From contig NZ_CP059322.2 in assembly GCF_013694245.2 (NCBI RefSeq), positions 740,001 through 804,000 of the forward strand: 64,000 nt of DNA. Reading direction: 5' to 3'. The notes under the pieces are model-generated. The model had not been told where the DNA came from. It made no database searches and worked only from the letters and a program-made list of their open reading frames with translations. Shown here one piece after another: positions 52,697-62,603 of the stretch (within the stretch, counting starts at the first letter, position 1; each line of letters opens with the position of its first letter). The position numbers and the translations under genes were made by a program. This DNA comes from Micromonospora ferruginea. Its GTDB lineage: Bacteria > Actinomycetota > Actinomycetes > Mycobacteriales > Micromonosporaceae.

Positions 52697-54262
52697 TCAC
52701 GTAGGTGTCCGTCCGGCCGTATCCAGCAGTTGGGCGGCGCCCGCCGCCCGCTCGGTCAGGTGCAGTCGCAGCACCGGTCGCTCCCGGCCGGCCAGGGCCC
52801 GCCGGTCGCTGGCGGCCTGGGCCGCCTGGAGTTCCGCGAAGGTGTACGGGCGGCCGGGCACCGGCAGATCATCGGTGACCGCACCGGTGATCTGGAGGTG
52901 CCGGGCGCACCCGTCGGAGTGGCTCGGGTGGCGGGGGCCCCAGCCGAAGGTCACCGGCCGCCCGGTGGTGCGGGCCAGCAGCGGGCGCAGCCCGGCCACC
53001 GCCGCGTCGGCCCGCGGGTCGAGGTGGGCGGTCACGGCGAGGTGCTCGTCCGGGGCCAGCCCGTCGATGATCCAGCGCAGCGCGCCGGCCAGGTCGGTCG
53101 GGGCGCCGGCCGGGGCGTACACCTCGACCGCGCCGTCGACCGACGAGGGCGACCCGCCCGGGGTGTCGTCGTCGGTGCGGGCCGCCGGCTCCGCGAACGG
53201 GTCCACCCCCAGCGGCACCGCGGCGATCGCGGCGGCGTGTGCCCAGGTGAGGAACTGCGCGCCGAGCGGGCCGTTGACCGCCACGTCGGCGGCCACGCCG
53301 GGCGCCATCCCCGGGCCGAGCGCGCCGCCGATCCCGACCGTCAGCACGTCCGGGCCGGTGGCGCCGGGCGCGTCGGGGGACTCCGCCGCGATCGGCAGCA
53401 CCCGCCCGCCGCCGGCGGCGGTGAGCAGCGCGCCGACCCAGTGCCGCAGCCCGTCGAGGCCGGTGCCGTCGGGCGCCAACGCGACGGTGTTCCGCCCGCC
53501 GGCAGCCGCCGCGCCCAGGGCCGCGCCGAGCGCGAGAGCCGGATTGTCCCGGTCCCGCTCCAGCGCGCCGGCGAGTGCCGCGGCCTCGTCCAGCAGTTCG
53601 GTGACCGGTGCGCCGGCGAGCGCCGCCGGCACCAGGCCGTACGCGGAGAGCGCGGACCAGGGCCCGGCCACCTCCTCATCGGCCGGGATCAGCACCGCGC
53701 CCAGCTCGTCGGCGAGCGCCGCCAGCGCCGAGCCGGGCGGGGTGACCACCACGACGTGCCGGTCCGCCTCCGGCCCGGCGTCGTGCCAGGCCTCCCGCCA
53801 GACCCGCAGGTGCGCGTCGGTGGTCGGGTCGGGGCCGGCTCGCCCGGCGAGCACCAGCACCGTGCGCGCCGGACGGTCCGCCAGGGCCGCGCGGGCCGGG
53901 CCGGGATCGGCGGTGTCGAGCACGGTCAGCGGCCGGCCCAGGCATTCGGCGATCACCCGGGCGGCCAGCGTGACGTCGCCGTCGCCGGCGAGCACCACGT
54001 GGTCCAGGTCGCCCAGTTCGGCGGTCAGCTCGGCGAGCTGGGGGAGCAGGTCCCGGCTGCGGCAGTGGGTGTCCACCCAGCCCAGCCGGTCGCGGGCGGT
54101 CGCCTCGGCCGCCGGCCCCCAGAGGGTCGGGTCCTGGGCGGCCAGCCGCGCGGGGACGTGCGAGGCGACCAGCGCGGCGCGCGCGGACACGTCCACCGCG
54201 CCCGCGCCGTGCACGGCCAGGCCGGCGGCGACGTCCGCCGGCCCGGCCAGCAGGTCGCTCAT
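52697..54262 (-). CDS. Phosphoglucose-isomerase-like protein with lost active-site motifs
   Basis: A 521-residue protein in the position where relatives encode glucose-6-phosphate isomerase. Overall pattern and the GWGPR...LQITG ending match the actinobacterial PGI/tal-pgi type. However, key motifs are gone: the first SIS phosphate loop GMGGSSL reads GDGDVTL (~93-99), GGR[FY]S reads AGPWS (199-203), and HSTGQxHKGG is shortened to HSDGCARH (448-455). I infer that isomerase activity is lost or strongly altered, and that a regulatory or sugar-phosphate-binding role is more likely. GAGGTG selects ATG 54262. It is co-transcribed with zwf, and possibly with tal. Confidence 0.8.
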   Translation of the reverse strand: MSDLLAGPADVAAGLAVHGAGAVDVSARAALVASHVPARLAAQDPTLWGPAAEATARDRLGWVDTHCRSRDLLPQLAELTAELGDLDHVVLAGDGDVTLAARVIAECLGRPLTVLDTADPGPARAALADRPARTVLVLAGRAGPDPTTDAHLRVWREAWHDAGPEADRHVVVVTPPGSALAALADELGAVLIPADEEVAGPWSALSAYGLVPAALAGAPVTELLDEAAALAGALERDRDNPALALGAALGAAAAGGRNTVALAPDGTGLDGLRHWVGALLTAAGGGRVLPIAAESPDAPGATGPDVLTVGIGGALGPGMAPGVAADVAVNGPLGAQFLTWAHAAAIAAVPLGVDPFAEPAARTDDDTPGGSPSSVDGAVEVYAPAGAPTDLAGALRWIIDGLAPDEHLAVTAHLDPRADAAVAGLRPLLARTTGRPVTFGWGPRHPSHSDGCARHLQITGAVTDDLPVPGRPYTFAELQAAQAASDRRALAGRERPVLRLHLTERAAGAAQLLDTAGRTPT

Positions 54263-54297
54263 GTGCTTCACCTCACCGGGTCCACGGTACGGCGGAA

Positions 54298-54326
54298 CGC
54301 GCCCCGGGGCGCTGCCCCGGGACGCG
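54298..54326 (-). terminator. Intra-operon hairpin between tal and the pgi-like gene
   Basis: CGCGCCCCGGGG (54298-54309) pairs 11 of 12 with CCCCGGGACGCG (54315-54326) around a 5-nt loop. In the minus-strand message it follows the tal stop and precedes the pgi-like gene. It could partly terminate or stabilise the tkt-tal portion. Confidence 0.6.
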
Positions 54327-54340
54327 TCGCACGCCGTCGG

Positions 54341-55519
54341 TCACGCGTTCCCGCCGGCCTGCTGGGCGTTGCGGGCGTTGCCCTCGGCGGCCCGGTGCGG
54401 GCTGCCCGCGCCCTTGGCCGCCTCGGCGAGGGACTTCTTGACTCCCTCCAGCAGCTCCAGCCAGCTCGCCTCGAACTTCTCCACGCCCTCGCGCTCCAGG
54501 GTGGCGATCACGTCGGCCAGGTCCACCCCGACCGACTCCAGGTCGGCGAAGGCCTGCCGCGCGTCGTCGTACGCGCCGGTGATCGTGTCGGCCTGCGTCT
54601 CGCCGTGCTCCGCGTAGGCGTGCACGACCGGCTCCGGCATGGTGTTGACCGTGCCGGGGGCGATCAGCTCCTCGACGTAGATGACGTCCCGGTAGTCGGG
54701 GTTCTTCGTCGAGGTGGAGGCCCACAGCGGCCGCTGCGGGTGGGCGCCGGCGTCGGCGAGCTTCTGCCACCGGTCGGAGGAGAACACCTCGCCGTAGCGC
54801 TCGTAGGCCAGCCGGGCGTTGGCGACGGCGGCCTTGCCGCGCAGCGCCTTGGCCTGGTCGGAGCCGATCTTCTCCAGCCGCTTGTCCACCTCGGTGTCGA
54901 CCCGGGAGACGAAGAACGAGGCCACCGAGCCGATCTTGGACAGGTCGTGGCCGTTGGCCTTCGCCTGCTCCAGGCCGGCGAGGAACGCCTCCATCACCTG
55001 CGAGTAGCGGTCCAGGCCGAAGATCAGCGTGACGTTCACGCTGATCCCCTCGGCCAGCGTCTTGGTGATCGCCGGCAGGCCCTCCTCGGTCGCCGGGATC
55101 TTGATGAAGAGGTTCGGCCGGTCGACCAGCCACCACAGCGCCTTGGCCTCGGCGGCGGTCTTGTCCGCGTCGTGCGCCGAGCGGGGGTCCACCTCGATCG
55201 AGACCCGGCCGTCGACGCCGTCGCTGGCGTCGTAGGAGGGGCGCATCACGTCGCAGGCCCACCGCACGTCGTACGTGGTGAGCATGCGGACCGCCTCCTC
55301 GACGTCCACGTCGCGGGTGGCGAGGTCACGGAGCTGCCAGTCGTACTCGTCGGCGTCGCTCAGCGCCTTGGCGAAGATCGTCGGGTTGGTGGTCACCCCG
55401 GCCACGTGGCTCTCCCGGCGCAGCTTGTCCAGCCCGCCGGAGGTCAGTCGTACCCGGGAAAGATCGTCGAGCCAGATCGCCACCCCGGCGTTCTGGAGCT
55501 CTTTCAGCCTGTCCGTCAT
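54341..55519 (-). CDS. tal: Transaldolase
   Basis: Non-oxidative pentose phosphate enzyme of 392 residues (long actinobacterial type). [13 protein letters not shown] and the Schiff-base Lys140 in LFIKIPAT are present, with [15 protein letters not shown] downstream. A short Ala/Gly/Asn-rich tail ends it. ATG 55519 is preferred to GTG 55528, which sits too close to GGGGAG. It follows tkt by 16 nt. Confidence 0.96.
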   Translation of the reverse strand: MTDRLKELQNAGVAIWLDDLSRVRLTSGGLDKLRRESHVAGVTTNPTIFAKALSDADEYDWQLRDLATRDVDVEEAVRMLTTYDVRWACDVMRPSYDASDGVDGRVSIEVDPRSAHDADKTAAEAKALWWLVDRPNLFIKIPATEEGLPAITKTLAEGISVNVTLIFGLDRYSQVMEAFLAGLEQAKANGHDLSKIGSVASFFVSRVDTEVDKRLEKIGSDQAKALRGKAAVANARLAYERYGEVFSSDRWQKLADAGAHPQRPLWASTSTKNPDYRDVIYVEELIAPGTVNTMPEPVVHAYAEHGETQADTITGAYDDARQAFADLESVGVDLADVIATLEREGVEKFEASWLELLEGVKKSLAEAAKGAGSPHRAAEGNARNAQQAGGNA

Positions 55520-55535
55520 GCCGTCCACGCTCCCC

Positions 55536-57674
55536 TCAGTTGCCGGTCGTGAAACCGGTGATGTCGCCCACCCGGGTCAGCGCCGCGTGCGCGGCGGCCA
55601 CGATCCGGTCGGGGGTGAACCCGAACTGCTCGAAGAGCACGGTGTAGGGCGCGCTCGCGCCGTAGTGCTCGATGCTCACGCACTCGCCGCTGTCGCCGAC
55701 GATCGCCCGCCAGGACATCGCGATGCCCGCCTCCACGCTCACCCGTGCCTTTACCCCGCGCGGCAGCACCGACTCCCGGTACGCCTCGTCCTGCGCGAAG
55801 AACCATTCCTGGCACGGCATGGACACCACCCGGGTGGGGGTGCCGTCGGCCTCCAGCCGCTCCCGGGCGGTGAGGCAGAGCTGCACCTCGGAGCCGGTGC
55901 CGACGATGATCACCTGCGGCTTGCCGGTGGACGCCTCGGCCAGCACGTACCCGCCCTTGGCGGTGCCCTCGGCGGAACCGAACTCGGCGCGGTCGACCGT
56001 CGGCAGCGCCTGCCGGCTCAGCGCCAGCGCGGTCGGCCGGTCGGTGTGCTCCAGCGCCTGCCGCCAGGCCCAGGCGGTCTCGTTGGCGTCGGCCGGGCGG
56101 ACCACGTCCAGGCCGGGGATGGCCCGCAGCGCGGTCAGGTGCTCGATCGGCTGGTGGGTGGGGCCGTCCTCGCCGAGGCCGATCGAGTCGTGCGTCCAGA
56201 CGTAGGTCACCGGCAGCTTCATCAGCGCGGCGAGCCGCACCGACGGACGCATGTAGTCGCTGAACACCAGGAACGTGCCGCCGTAGGGGCGGGTGCCGCC
56301 GTGCAGGGCGATGCCGTTGAGGATCGAGCCCATGCCGTGCTCGCGGATGCCGAAGTGCAGCGTGCGGCCGTACTCGTCGCCCGGGAAGTCCTTGGTGGCG
56401 TGCCCGGCGGGGACGAAGGACGGCTCGCCCTTCATGGTGGTGTTGTTGCTCTCGGCCAGGTCGGCCGAGCCGCCCCACAGCTCGGGCAGCACCGGGGCGA
56501 GCGCCTCCAGGACCTTGCCGGAGGCGGCCCGGGTGGCGACGCCCTTGGCGTCCGCCGGGAAGGTCGGCAACGCGTCGGTCCAGCCGGTCGGCAGGGTACG
56601 CGTGGCCATCCGGTCCCACAGCGCCTTGCGCTCCGGGTTGGCCTGCGCCCAGGCGTCGAACCCCTTGTTCCACTCGGCCTGCGCCTCGGTGCCGCGCTCG
56701 ACCACCTGGCGGGCGTGCTTGAGCACCTCCTCGTCGACCTCGAAGGTGCGCTGCGGGTCGAAGCCGAGGATCTCCTTGGTGGCCTTGACCTCGTCCGCGC
56801 CGAGCGCCGAGCCGTGGATCTTGCCGGTGTTCTGCTTGTTCGGCGCGGGCCAGCCGATGATGGTGCGCAGCGCGACGAACGACGGCCGGTCGGTCTCCGC
56901 CCGGGCGGCCAGCAGCGCCTGGTAGAGCGCCTCCACGTCCTCGTGGTAGTCGCCCTGGTCGGCGTCGCCGGTGCGCCAGTCGACGGTCTGCACGTGCCAG
57001 CCGTACGCCTCGTAGCGGGCCGCCACGTCCTCGCTCTTGGCGATCCGGGTGTCGTCCTCGATCGAGATCTCGTTGTCGTCGTAGATCACGCAGAGGTTGC
57101 CGAGCTGTTGGTGGCCGGCGAGCGCGCTCACCTCGTGGGTGATGCCCTCCTCGATGTCGCCGTCGGAGGCGATGCACCAGATGTCGTGCCGGAACGGGGA
57201 GTCGGCGCGGTCCGGCTCGGGGTCGAACAGGCCGCGCTCGCGGCGGGCGGCCATGGCCATGCCGACCGCGTTGCCGAGGCCCTGGCCGAGCGGGCCGGTG
57301 GTGGTCTCGACGCCGGGGGTGTGGCCGTGTTCCGGGTGGCCGGGGGTGAGCGAGCCCCACTGGCGCAGCGCCTTGAGGTCGTCCAGGGCCAGCGGGTAGC
57401 CGGAGAGGAAGAGCTGGATGTAGAGGGTCAGGCTGGAGTGCCCGGCGGACAGCACGAACCGGTCCCGGCCGGGCCAGTTCGGGTCGGTCGGGTTGTGCCG
57501 CATGACCCGGTTGAACAGGAGGTAGGCCGCCGGGGCGAGGCTCATCGCCGTGCCCGGGTGGCCGTTGCCGGATTTCTCCACGGCGTCCATGGCCAGCACG
57601 CGGACCGTGTCGACGGCCCTGCGGTCGAGGTCGGACCAGTTGAGAGCGGGAAGCTCGGGTCGTTTCGCAGCCAC
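55536..57674 (-). CDS. tkt: Transketolase
   Basis: Thiamine-diphosphate enzyme of 712 residues heading the minus-strand pentose phosphate operon. Motifs: [41 protein letters not shown], the cofactor site SDGDIEEG...DDNEIS, and [23 protein letters not shown] 57674 has GAGGAG 9 nt upstream. A TAGGGT box lies at 57722-57717 on the same strand. Confidence 0.97.
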   Translation of the reverse strand: MAAKRPELPALNWSDLDRRAVDTVRVLAMDAVEKSGNGHPGTAMSLAPAAYLLFNRVMRHNPTDPNWPGRDRFVLSAGHSSLTLYIQLFLSGYPLALDDLKALRQWGSLTPGHPEHGHTPGVETTTGPLGQGLGNAVGMAMAARRERGLFDPEPDRADSPFRHDIWCIASDGDIEEGITHEVSALAGHQQLGNLCVIYDDNEISIEDDTRIAKSEDVAARYEAYGWHVQTVDWRTGDADQGDYHEDVEALYQALLAARAETDRPSFVALRTIIGWPAPNKQNTGKIHGSALGADEVKATKEILGFDPQRTFEVDEEVLKHARQVVERGTEAQAEWNKGFDAWAQANPERKALWDRMATRTLPTGWTDALPTFPADAKGVATRAASGKVLEALAPVLPELWGGSADLAESNNTTMKGEPSFVPAGHATKDFPGDEYGRTLHFGIREHGMGSILNGIALHGGTRPYGGTFLVFSDYMRPSVRLAALMKLPVTYVWTHDSIGLGEDGPTHQPIEHLTALRAIPGLDVVRPADANETAWAWRQALEHTDRPTALALSRQALPTVDRAEFGSAEGTAKGGYVLAEASTGKPQVIIVGTGSEVQLCLTARERLEADGTPTRVVSMPCQEWFFAQDEAYRESVLPRGVKARVSVEAGIAMSWRAIVGDSGECVSIEHYGASAPYTVLFEQFGFTPDRIVAAAHAALTRVGDITGFTTGN

Positions 57675-57936
57675 GTTGATGTGCTCCTCGGCAGATGGGC
57701 GGAACCCTCACTGATGACCCTATCGAGCGCCGCTAAACGTCCGCCCGGGGATCTCGGCATGCTGACTTGTACGTTTGCGTCCCGGCCGGACGTTCAACCC
57801 CCGGTGTGACGGCCCGCACCGTTGCCGGGTCTGCGGGGCAGCCAAAACGACGACGCGTAGTGTGTGGGGCGGTGTGTGGACCCGGCTCGGGTCCGGGCCG
57901 ACGACCTCCCCTGCCGAAGCCGGAAGGTGGCAATCC

Positions 57937-58896
57937 GTGAGCATGATCACCGAGCGCCCGGTCAGCAACCCTGCCGGGTCGTCACCGGTGGGCACGGTGG
58001 CGGAGGCGCCGGCGACCGGCCGGCGGGACGTGCGGGCCGTCGTGGCCGCGTACGTCGCGCTGACCAAGCCACGGATCGTCGAGCTGCTGCTGGTCACCAC
58101 CGTGCCGGCGATGATGCTCGCGGACGGCGGCATGCCGTCGCTGTGGCTGGTGGCCGTGGTGCTGGTCGGCGGTTCGCTCGCGGCCGGCGCGGCGAGCGTC
58201 CTCAACTGCTACATCGACCGCGACATCGACCAGTTGATGCGGCGCACCAAGCGTCGTCCGCTGCCGGCGCACACCGTGTCGCCGCGCAACGCCCTGGTCT
58301 TCGGGCTGGTGCTGGCGGCGGTGTCGGTGGCGCTGATGGCGGCCACCACCAACTGGCTGGCGGCCGGCCTGACGCTGGCCGCGATCGCCTACTACGACCT
58401 GGTCTACACGCTCTGGCTGAAGCGGACCACGGCCGCCAACACGTTCTGGGGCGGCGTCTGCGGGGCCGCGCCGGTGCTGATCGGCTGGGCCGCGGTCACC
58501 GGCTCGCTGTCGCCGGCCGCCTGGGGCCTGTTCGCGGTGGTCTTCTTCTGGCAGATGCCGCACTTCTACGCGCTGGCCATCAAGTACAAGGACGACTACG
58601 CCCGGGCCGGCATTCCGATGCTGCCGGTGGTGGCCTCGGTCCGGCGGGTCAACGCCGAGATCATCGGGTTCTCCTGGCTGACGCTGCTGTCGTCGCTGGC
58701 GGTCTGGCCGCTCGGGATGAGCCCGATCTACGGGGTGACCGCGCTGGTCGTCGGCGGGATCTTCGTGGTGGAGGCGCACAAGCTGTGCCGGCGCGCGGCG
58801 CGCGGCGAGGCGGTCAAGCCGATGCGGCTGTTCCACTGGTCGACCACCTACCTCACCATCCTGTTCGCCGCCGTGGCGCTGGACGCGCTGATCTGA
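57937..58896 (+). CDS. ctaB: Protoheme IX farnesyltransferase (heme O synthase)
   Basis: UbiA-family membrane prenyltransferase of 319 residues that farnesylates heme B to heme O for cytochrome oxidase. The first Asp-rich motif is [20 protein letters not shown], the second [27 protein letters not shown] starts helix 1. GTG 57937 follows GGAAGG; ATG 57943 is two codons later. Divergent from tkt across a 262-nt region with no gene. Its partner ctaA is 3.7 kb downstream on the other strand. Confidence 0.95.
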   Translation: MSMITERPVSNPAGSSPVGTVAEAPATGRRDVRAVVAAYVALTKPRIVELLLVTTVPAMMLADGGMPSLWLVAVVLVGGSLAAGAASVLNCYIDRDIDQLMRRTKRRPLPAHTVSPRNALVFGLVLAAVSVALMAATTNWLAAGLTLAAIAYYDLVYTLWLKRTTAANTFWGGVCGAAPVLIGWAAVTGSLSPAAWGLFAVVFFWQMPHFYALAIKYKDDYARAGIPMLPVVASVRRVNAEIIGFSWLTLLSSLAVWPLGMSPIYGVTALVVGGIFVVEAHKLCRRAARGEAVKPMRLFHWSTTYLTILFAAVALDALI

Positions 58897-58999
58897 CCGT
58901 CGCGCTCGTTCGCGCACGTGAGGCGGTTCATCAGAAGTTTTTTCCCGGTCCACCGTAGGGGACCAACCCGGACAGAGCGTGACGATCTCTGCCGCCCGG

Positions 59000-59066
59000 T
59001 TTGCCCGGTTATGAACGATAAATCCGGGCAAATTACCTGTGGTTCTCCTTAAACGGAGGGGTAATT
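59000..59066. repeat. Two consecutive hairpins in an AT-rich gap
   Basis: Hairpin 1 pairs 59000-59008 (TTTGCCCGG) perfectly with 59024-59032. Hairpin 2 pairs AATTACC (59031-59037) with GGTAATT (59060-59066), with a nested CTCC/GGAG stem. They overlap by two bases and so may be alternatives. They lie between ctaB and the next gene, in the most AT-rich patch here; 58897-59128 has no gene. Confidence 0.6.
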
Positions 59067-59115
59067 GGCATCACATTCAGTTCATCGTTCTCGCACATCC
59101 GGGTGGAAGTCTGCT

Positions 59116-59121
59116 TAGGCT
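59116..59121 (+). promoter_or_regulatory. -10 box of the 110-residue protein gene
   Basis: TAGGCT ends 7 nt before ATG 59129; there is no ribosome binding site, so the message is probably leaderless. Confidence 0.55.
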
Positions 59122-59128
59122 TCGCGTC

Positions 59129-59461
59129 ATGGCAGATGGTTCCGATACGACGCTGACGGCTGACAAGACCGACGAGCAGGCCCCCAATGGCCTGGTCGCG
59201 GGCATCAAGTCGTTCGCCGCCGGGCACGGCGGCGCGAAGGCGGTCATCGAGTACGTCGGCAAGCGCGGCGCACGGATCGTCCTCGTGGGTTCCGACGGAG
59301 CGTGGGCGGACCAGTTCGCCGACGACACCGTCGTCGCACGGCAGGCCTGTGCCACGGCCGGGGTCGACGTGGAGAACGCCTGGGAGCGCGAGCTGATGGA
59401 CCAGATGCGTCCGAGCAACGACCTGTGGCGGTCGATGGCCCGGCGCACGATGGCCCGCTGA
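59129..59461 (+). CDS. Uncharacterised small protein
   Basis: A 110-residue soluble protein I do not recognise. A short acidic start is followed by NGLVAGIKSFAAGHGGAKAVIEYVGKRGARIVLVGSDGAWADQFADDTVVARQACATAGVDVENAWERELMD, which reads as a small alpha/beta fold. It ends with a basic segment (RSMARRTMAR). Coding is supported by the -10 box 7 nt before ATG and by third-position GC. It lies 13 nt before the ATP-grasp gene and may share its message. Confidence 0.75.
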   Translation: MADGSDTTLTADKTDEQAPNGLVAGIKSFAAGHGGAKAVIEYVGKRGARIVLVGSDGAWADQFADDTVVARQACATAGVDVENAWERELMDQMRPSNDLWRSMARRTMAR

Positions 59462-59474
59462 CACACATAACCGC

Positions 59475-60392
59475 ATGACCAACCACCACCAGTCGACCCG
59501 GGGGAAACCCCGGGTCGCTCTCGTCACCTGTGCCGCCCTGCCCGACCTCGACCCCGACGACCGGCTCGTGCTCGACCCGCTCGCCGCCCGCGGCGTCCAC
59601 GCCGAGGCCGCGATCTGGGACGACCCGACCGTCGACTGGTCCGGCCACGACCTGGTGGTGCTCCGTTCGCCCTGGGACTACGCCCTGCGGCGGGACGAGT
59701 TCGTCGCCTGGGCGCGCACCGTGCCGGCCCTGGTCAACCCCGCCGACGTGGTCGCCTGGAACACCGACAAGCGCTACCTGGCCGAGCTCTCCGCCGCCGG
59801 GGCGCCGACCGTGCCGACGGTCTGGATCGCGCCGGGGGAGCGCTGGACGCCGCCGGCCACCGGCGAGCACGTGCTCAAGCCGGCGGTCAGCGCCGGCAGC
59901 CAGGACACCGGGCGCTACGACCTGGCCGACCCGGAGCACCGGGAGCTGGCGGCGGCGCACGCGCGACGCCTCGGTGCCGCCGGGCGGGTGACCATGGTCC
60001 AGCCGTACCTCGACGCGGTGGACACCGCCGGCGAGACCGCGCTGCTCTACCTGGCCGGCCCGGACGGCCTGGTCTTCAGTCACGCGATCCGCAAGGGGCC
60101 GATGCTCACCGGCCCGGACCGGGGCGAGGCCGCGCTCTACAAGGAGGAGCGGATCGACGCCCGCGCCGCCACCGCCGAGCAGCGGGCGGTCGCCGACACG
60201 GTGCTGGCCGCCGTTCCGGGCGGGACCGACCGGCTGCTCTACGCCCGGGTCGACCTGATCCCCGGCCCGGACGGCTCGCCGGTGCTGGTCGAGCTGGAGC
60301 TGACCGAGCCGAGCCTCTTCGTCGGCTACGCCGACGGCGCCCCCGACCGCCTCGCCGACGCGATCCTCGCCCACCTGCCCCGCCGCCCCTGA
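59475..60392 (+). CDS. ATP-grasp domain protein
   Basis: A 305-residue ATP-grasp enzyme related to glutathione-synthetase/RimK-type ligases. The N-terminal domain has VVLRSPWDYALRRDEF; the ATP-binding part has EHVLKPAVSAGSQDTGRY, VMVQPYLD-like VTMVQPYLDAVDTAGETALLYL and the metal site RVDLIPGPDGSPVLVELELTEPSLF. It would join a carboxylate to an amine or thiol; the substrate is unknown. No cluster context helps. Confidence 0.82.
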   Translation: MTNHHQSTRGKPRVALVTCAALPDLDPDDRLVLDPLAARGVHAEAAIWDDPTVDWSGHDLVVLRSPWDYALRRDEFVAWARTVPALVNPADVVAWNTDKRYLAELSAAGAPTVPTVWIAPGERWTPPATGEHVLKPAVSAGSQDTGRYDLADPEHRELAAAHARRLGAAGRVTMVQPYLDAVDTAGETALLYLAGPDGLVFSHAIRKGPMLTGPDRGEAALYKEERIDARAATAEQRAVADTVLAAVPGGTDRLLYARVDLIPGPDGSPVLVELELTEPSLFVGYADGAPDRLADAILAHLPRRP

Positions 60393-60474
60393 CCGCCCCG
60401 CCCCGTCCAGGGTCGAGGCGCACCACCACCAGGCGCGACGAACGAAACGCCATGGAACGTCTCACGCCCCGCCC

Positions 60475-60493
60475 AGGCACCCACCGCGTTCCA
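60475..60493. repeat. Distant copy of the 38.9-kb repeat half
   Basis: The reverse complement of this 19-nt stretch (TGGAACGCGGTGGGTGCCT) matches 38937-38955 and 39010-39028 at 16 of 19 positions each. A further TGGAACGTCTCAC lies at 60453-60465. The whole gap 60393-60862 holds no convincing gene, only repeat-like elements. Confidence 0.55.
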
Positions 60494-60634
60494 CCCGCCG
60501 TCCGTCGACGTCGTGGGCGGACCGCACCCCGTGGACGCCTGCTTGCCCAGCTCTCCGGGTGCGGTGAGCCCGGCGATCACGAAGTCAGCGACGCAGCGCG
60601 CCCGCTCTGTCACCCGGCCCGCCGACCCGCCGCG

Positions 60635-60708
60635 CCGATCTTGGAGTTGTGGCAGTTCCGATTTCAGGGCGTAAGCGACATATCATGGCACCACAAGTCC
60701 ATGATCGA
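60635..60708. repeat. 74-nt imperfect inverted repeat
   Basis: The 18-nt arms 60635-60652 (CCGATCTTGGAGTTGTGG) and 60691-60708 pair at 15 positions and enclose 38 nt. It resembles a REP-type or miniature element. No open reading frame supports a transposase. Confidence 0.7.
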
Positions 60709-60750
60709 GACCCTCGGCTCCAACCCGCCGCACTTCCGGAAGTCGAGCAG

Positions 60751-60770
60751 GTGATCATGAAGTTGACGGC
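60751..60770. repeat. Second copy of the 16.4-kb repeat arm
   Basis: This 20-nt stretch (GTGATCATGAAGTTGACGGC) matches the 21-nt arm at 16382-16402 with one deletion and one substitution. A degraded opposite arm (TCCATGATCGA) lies at 60698-60708, within the neighbouring inverted repeat. Confidence 0.65.
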
Positions 60771-60862
60771 ATCAACGGTGCCGCTCACTGCTGGCTGGGT
60801 GCTGGTCGCCGGGCGTGGCGGGCTGACGGAGCCTGAGCCGTCGGGGCGGCTGGGGAGACGTG

Positions 60863-62530
60863 TCAGCCGCGGTCGGTGTGGTTGCGGTCCCAGCGACCGC
60901 CGATCGGCGGGGTGTCCAGGCGCAGCGCGGCCGTCGACCCGGCGAGGTCGTTGTCCTCCACCGCGCACGACACGCAGCTTCCGGACTCGGTGATCCAGAT
61001 CCCGTACGCCTGGGTGTCGGCCTCCCGGTGCCAGATCCGGTTGGCCCGGACGGTGGCCGAGTCGAACGGGGCCGCGACGGTGATCCCGGCGCTGGCCGCC
61101 GGCCCGTCCGGCAGCTCGTACGCCGAGCCGGGCTCCGGGATCGCCTCGTTCCAGGCGGTGGCGCCGTCCGGGCGTACCTCGGCCAGGGCGAGCCGGTCGT
61201 CGGTGTTGTCCGCGACCACGGCGTCGCGGGAGCCGACCCGGACGACCTTGCCCCGGTGCCCGCCGGCCGGCCAGTGCGCCGCGCCGTCGGTGACCTCGCG
61301 CAGGCCGTAGCGCACCGCGTCGCCGGAGCCCCGGTGGGCCGGGGCGGAGCGGCGCCCGTTGTCGCGGATCCGGTTGCCCACGATCGACGCGTCCAGCATC
61401 GGCCGGTCGATCCGGATGCCGTCCAGCGCGTTCTCCCGGATGTCGTTGTCCTGGATCACCACGTCCGCCGCCGCGCCCCGGTAGCCGTGGCCGAGGTCGT
61501 GCTCGTGGTAGCCGTACCCGCCGTTGCGGCTGATCCGGTTGCCCTGCACCGCGTACGGGCCGGGGGTGTTGCCCATGCTGATCCCGTCGCCGACGTTGCA
61601 GTCGATCACGTTGCCGGTGAGCAGGCCGCCGCGCCCGGCGACCCCGGCGGTGCCGTTGGCCGACACGTCGAAGCCGGCCTCCAGGTTGTTGGTCATGGTG
61701 CAGCCGGAGACGATCAGCCCGTCCGCGCCCCAGTCCGAGATGCCGAACCGGTTGGCCTGGCTGTGGCAGCCGATGATGCGGATGCCGCGCGGCGGGGTCC
61801 AGTAGTCCTTCTGCAGCTCCAGGAAGATCCCGTTGGTGCCGTTGCCGACGGTGGTGCAGTTGGCGATGGTGAGGCGCTCCACGTCGCCCCAGCCGCCGAT
61901 GCCGACGCCGATCCCGGCGCCGCCCATCTGCTGGCCGTTGTCCAGTCGGCCGCAGCCCACCACGACCACGCCGTCGATCAGCGTGTCCTGGAGGAAGTCG
62001 CAGCCGAGGCCGGTCGCGCCGGTGTGGTGGATGTAGAGGTTGCGGAACACGCCCCGCACCACGTACTGCAGGCCGAGCCCCTTGGCCAGGTAGTCGTACT
62101 CGGCCTGGCCGACGCCGGAGCCGTCGATCTCGAAGTCGGCGAACGTGCAGTCGGCGATGTGCCGGTCCCGGTCCGCGCCGTGCTGCACGGTGGTCCAGTA
62201 GGCCAGCGGTACCGGGTCGGCCCGGTTGCCCTCGTTGCTGAGCAGGAACCGGGTCGCGGCCGGGCCGGCGCCGATGAGCGAGACGCCGCTGCGCCAGACC
62301 GTGCCGGCGTCGCGGATCGAGTAGAGGCCCGGCGGGCAGTGGATGACCCGGGCCCGCCCGTCCGCGTCATAGCCGGCGCCCAGGCGGTCCACCAGCGCGG
62401 CCAGCGCCGGCTGGTCGTTGGTGACGCCGTCGCCGGTGAGGCCGTGCTCGCGGGCGTCGCACCACAGCGGCGCGCCGGCCACCGGCGTCAGCCGCTGCGG
62501 CGTGGTCGTGGCAAGGCCCCTGCGCGACAC
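60863..62530 (-). CDS. Right-handed parallel beta-helix protein
   Basis: A 555-residue protein with an N-terminal pectate-lyase-superfamily-like segment (DAREHGLTGDGVTNDQPALAALVDRLG) followed by many short beta-helix coils (GNRISRNGGYGYHE, DNDIRENALDGIRI, GNRIRDNGRR, ANRIWHREA). Such folds cleave or bind polysaccharides. There is no signal peptide, so it is either cytoplasmic or exported by another route. GTG 62530 has AGGGGAG 7 nt upstream. It lies after ctaA on the same strand but has no obvious link to it. Confidence 0.85.
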   Translation of the reverse strand: MSRRGLATTTPQRLTPVAGAPLWCDAREHGLTGDGVTNDQPALAALVDRLGAGYDADGRARVIHCPPGLYSIRDAGTVWRSGVSLIGAGPAATRFLLSNEGNRADPVPLAYWTTVQHGADRDRHIADCTFADFEIDGSGVGQAEYDYLAKGLGLQYVVRGVFRNLYIHHTGATGLGCDFLQDTLIDGVVVVGCGRLDNGQQMGGAGIGVGIGGWGDVERLTIANCTTVGNGTNGIFLELQKDYWTPPRGIRIIGCHSQANRFGISDWGADGLIVSGCTMTNNLEAGFDVSANGTAGVAGRGGLLTGNVIDCNVGDGISMGNTPGPYAVQGNRISRNGGYGYHEHDLGHGYRGAAADVVIQDNDIRENALDGIRIDRPMLDASIVGNRIRDNGRRSAPAHRGSGDAVRYGLREVTDGAAHWPAGGHRGKVVRVGSRDAVVADNTDDRLALAEVRPDGATAWNEAIPEPGSAYELPDGPAASAGITVAAPFDSATVRANRIWHREADTQAYGIWITESGSCVSCAVEDNDLAGSTAALRLDTPPIGGRWDRNHTDRG

Positions 62531-62603
62531 CGGCGGCTCCCCTCGGGCGTACGGTCCGTCGTCCGGCCCGCATTCCCGCTCCCGCCGCGCGGTAACGCCC
62601 GGC

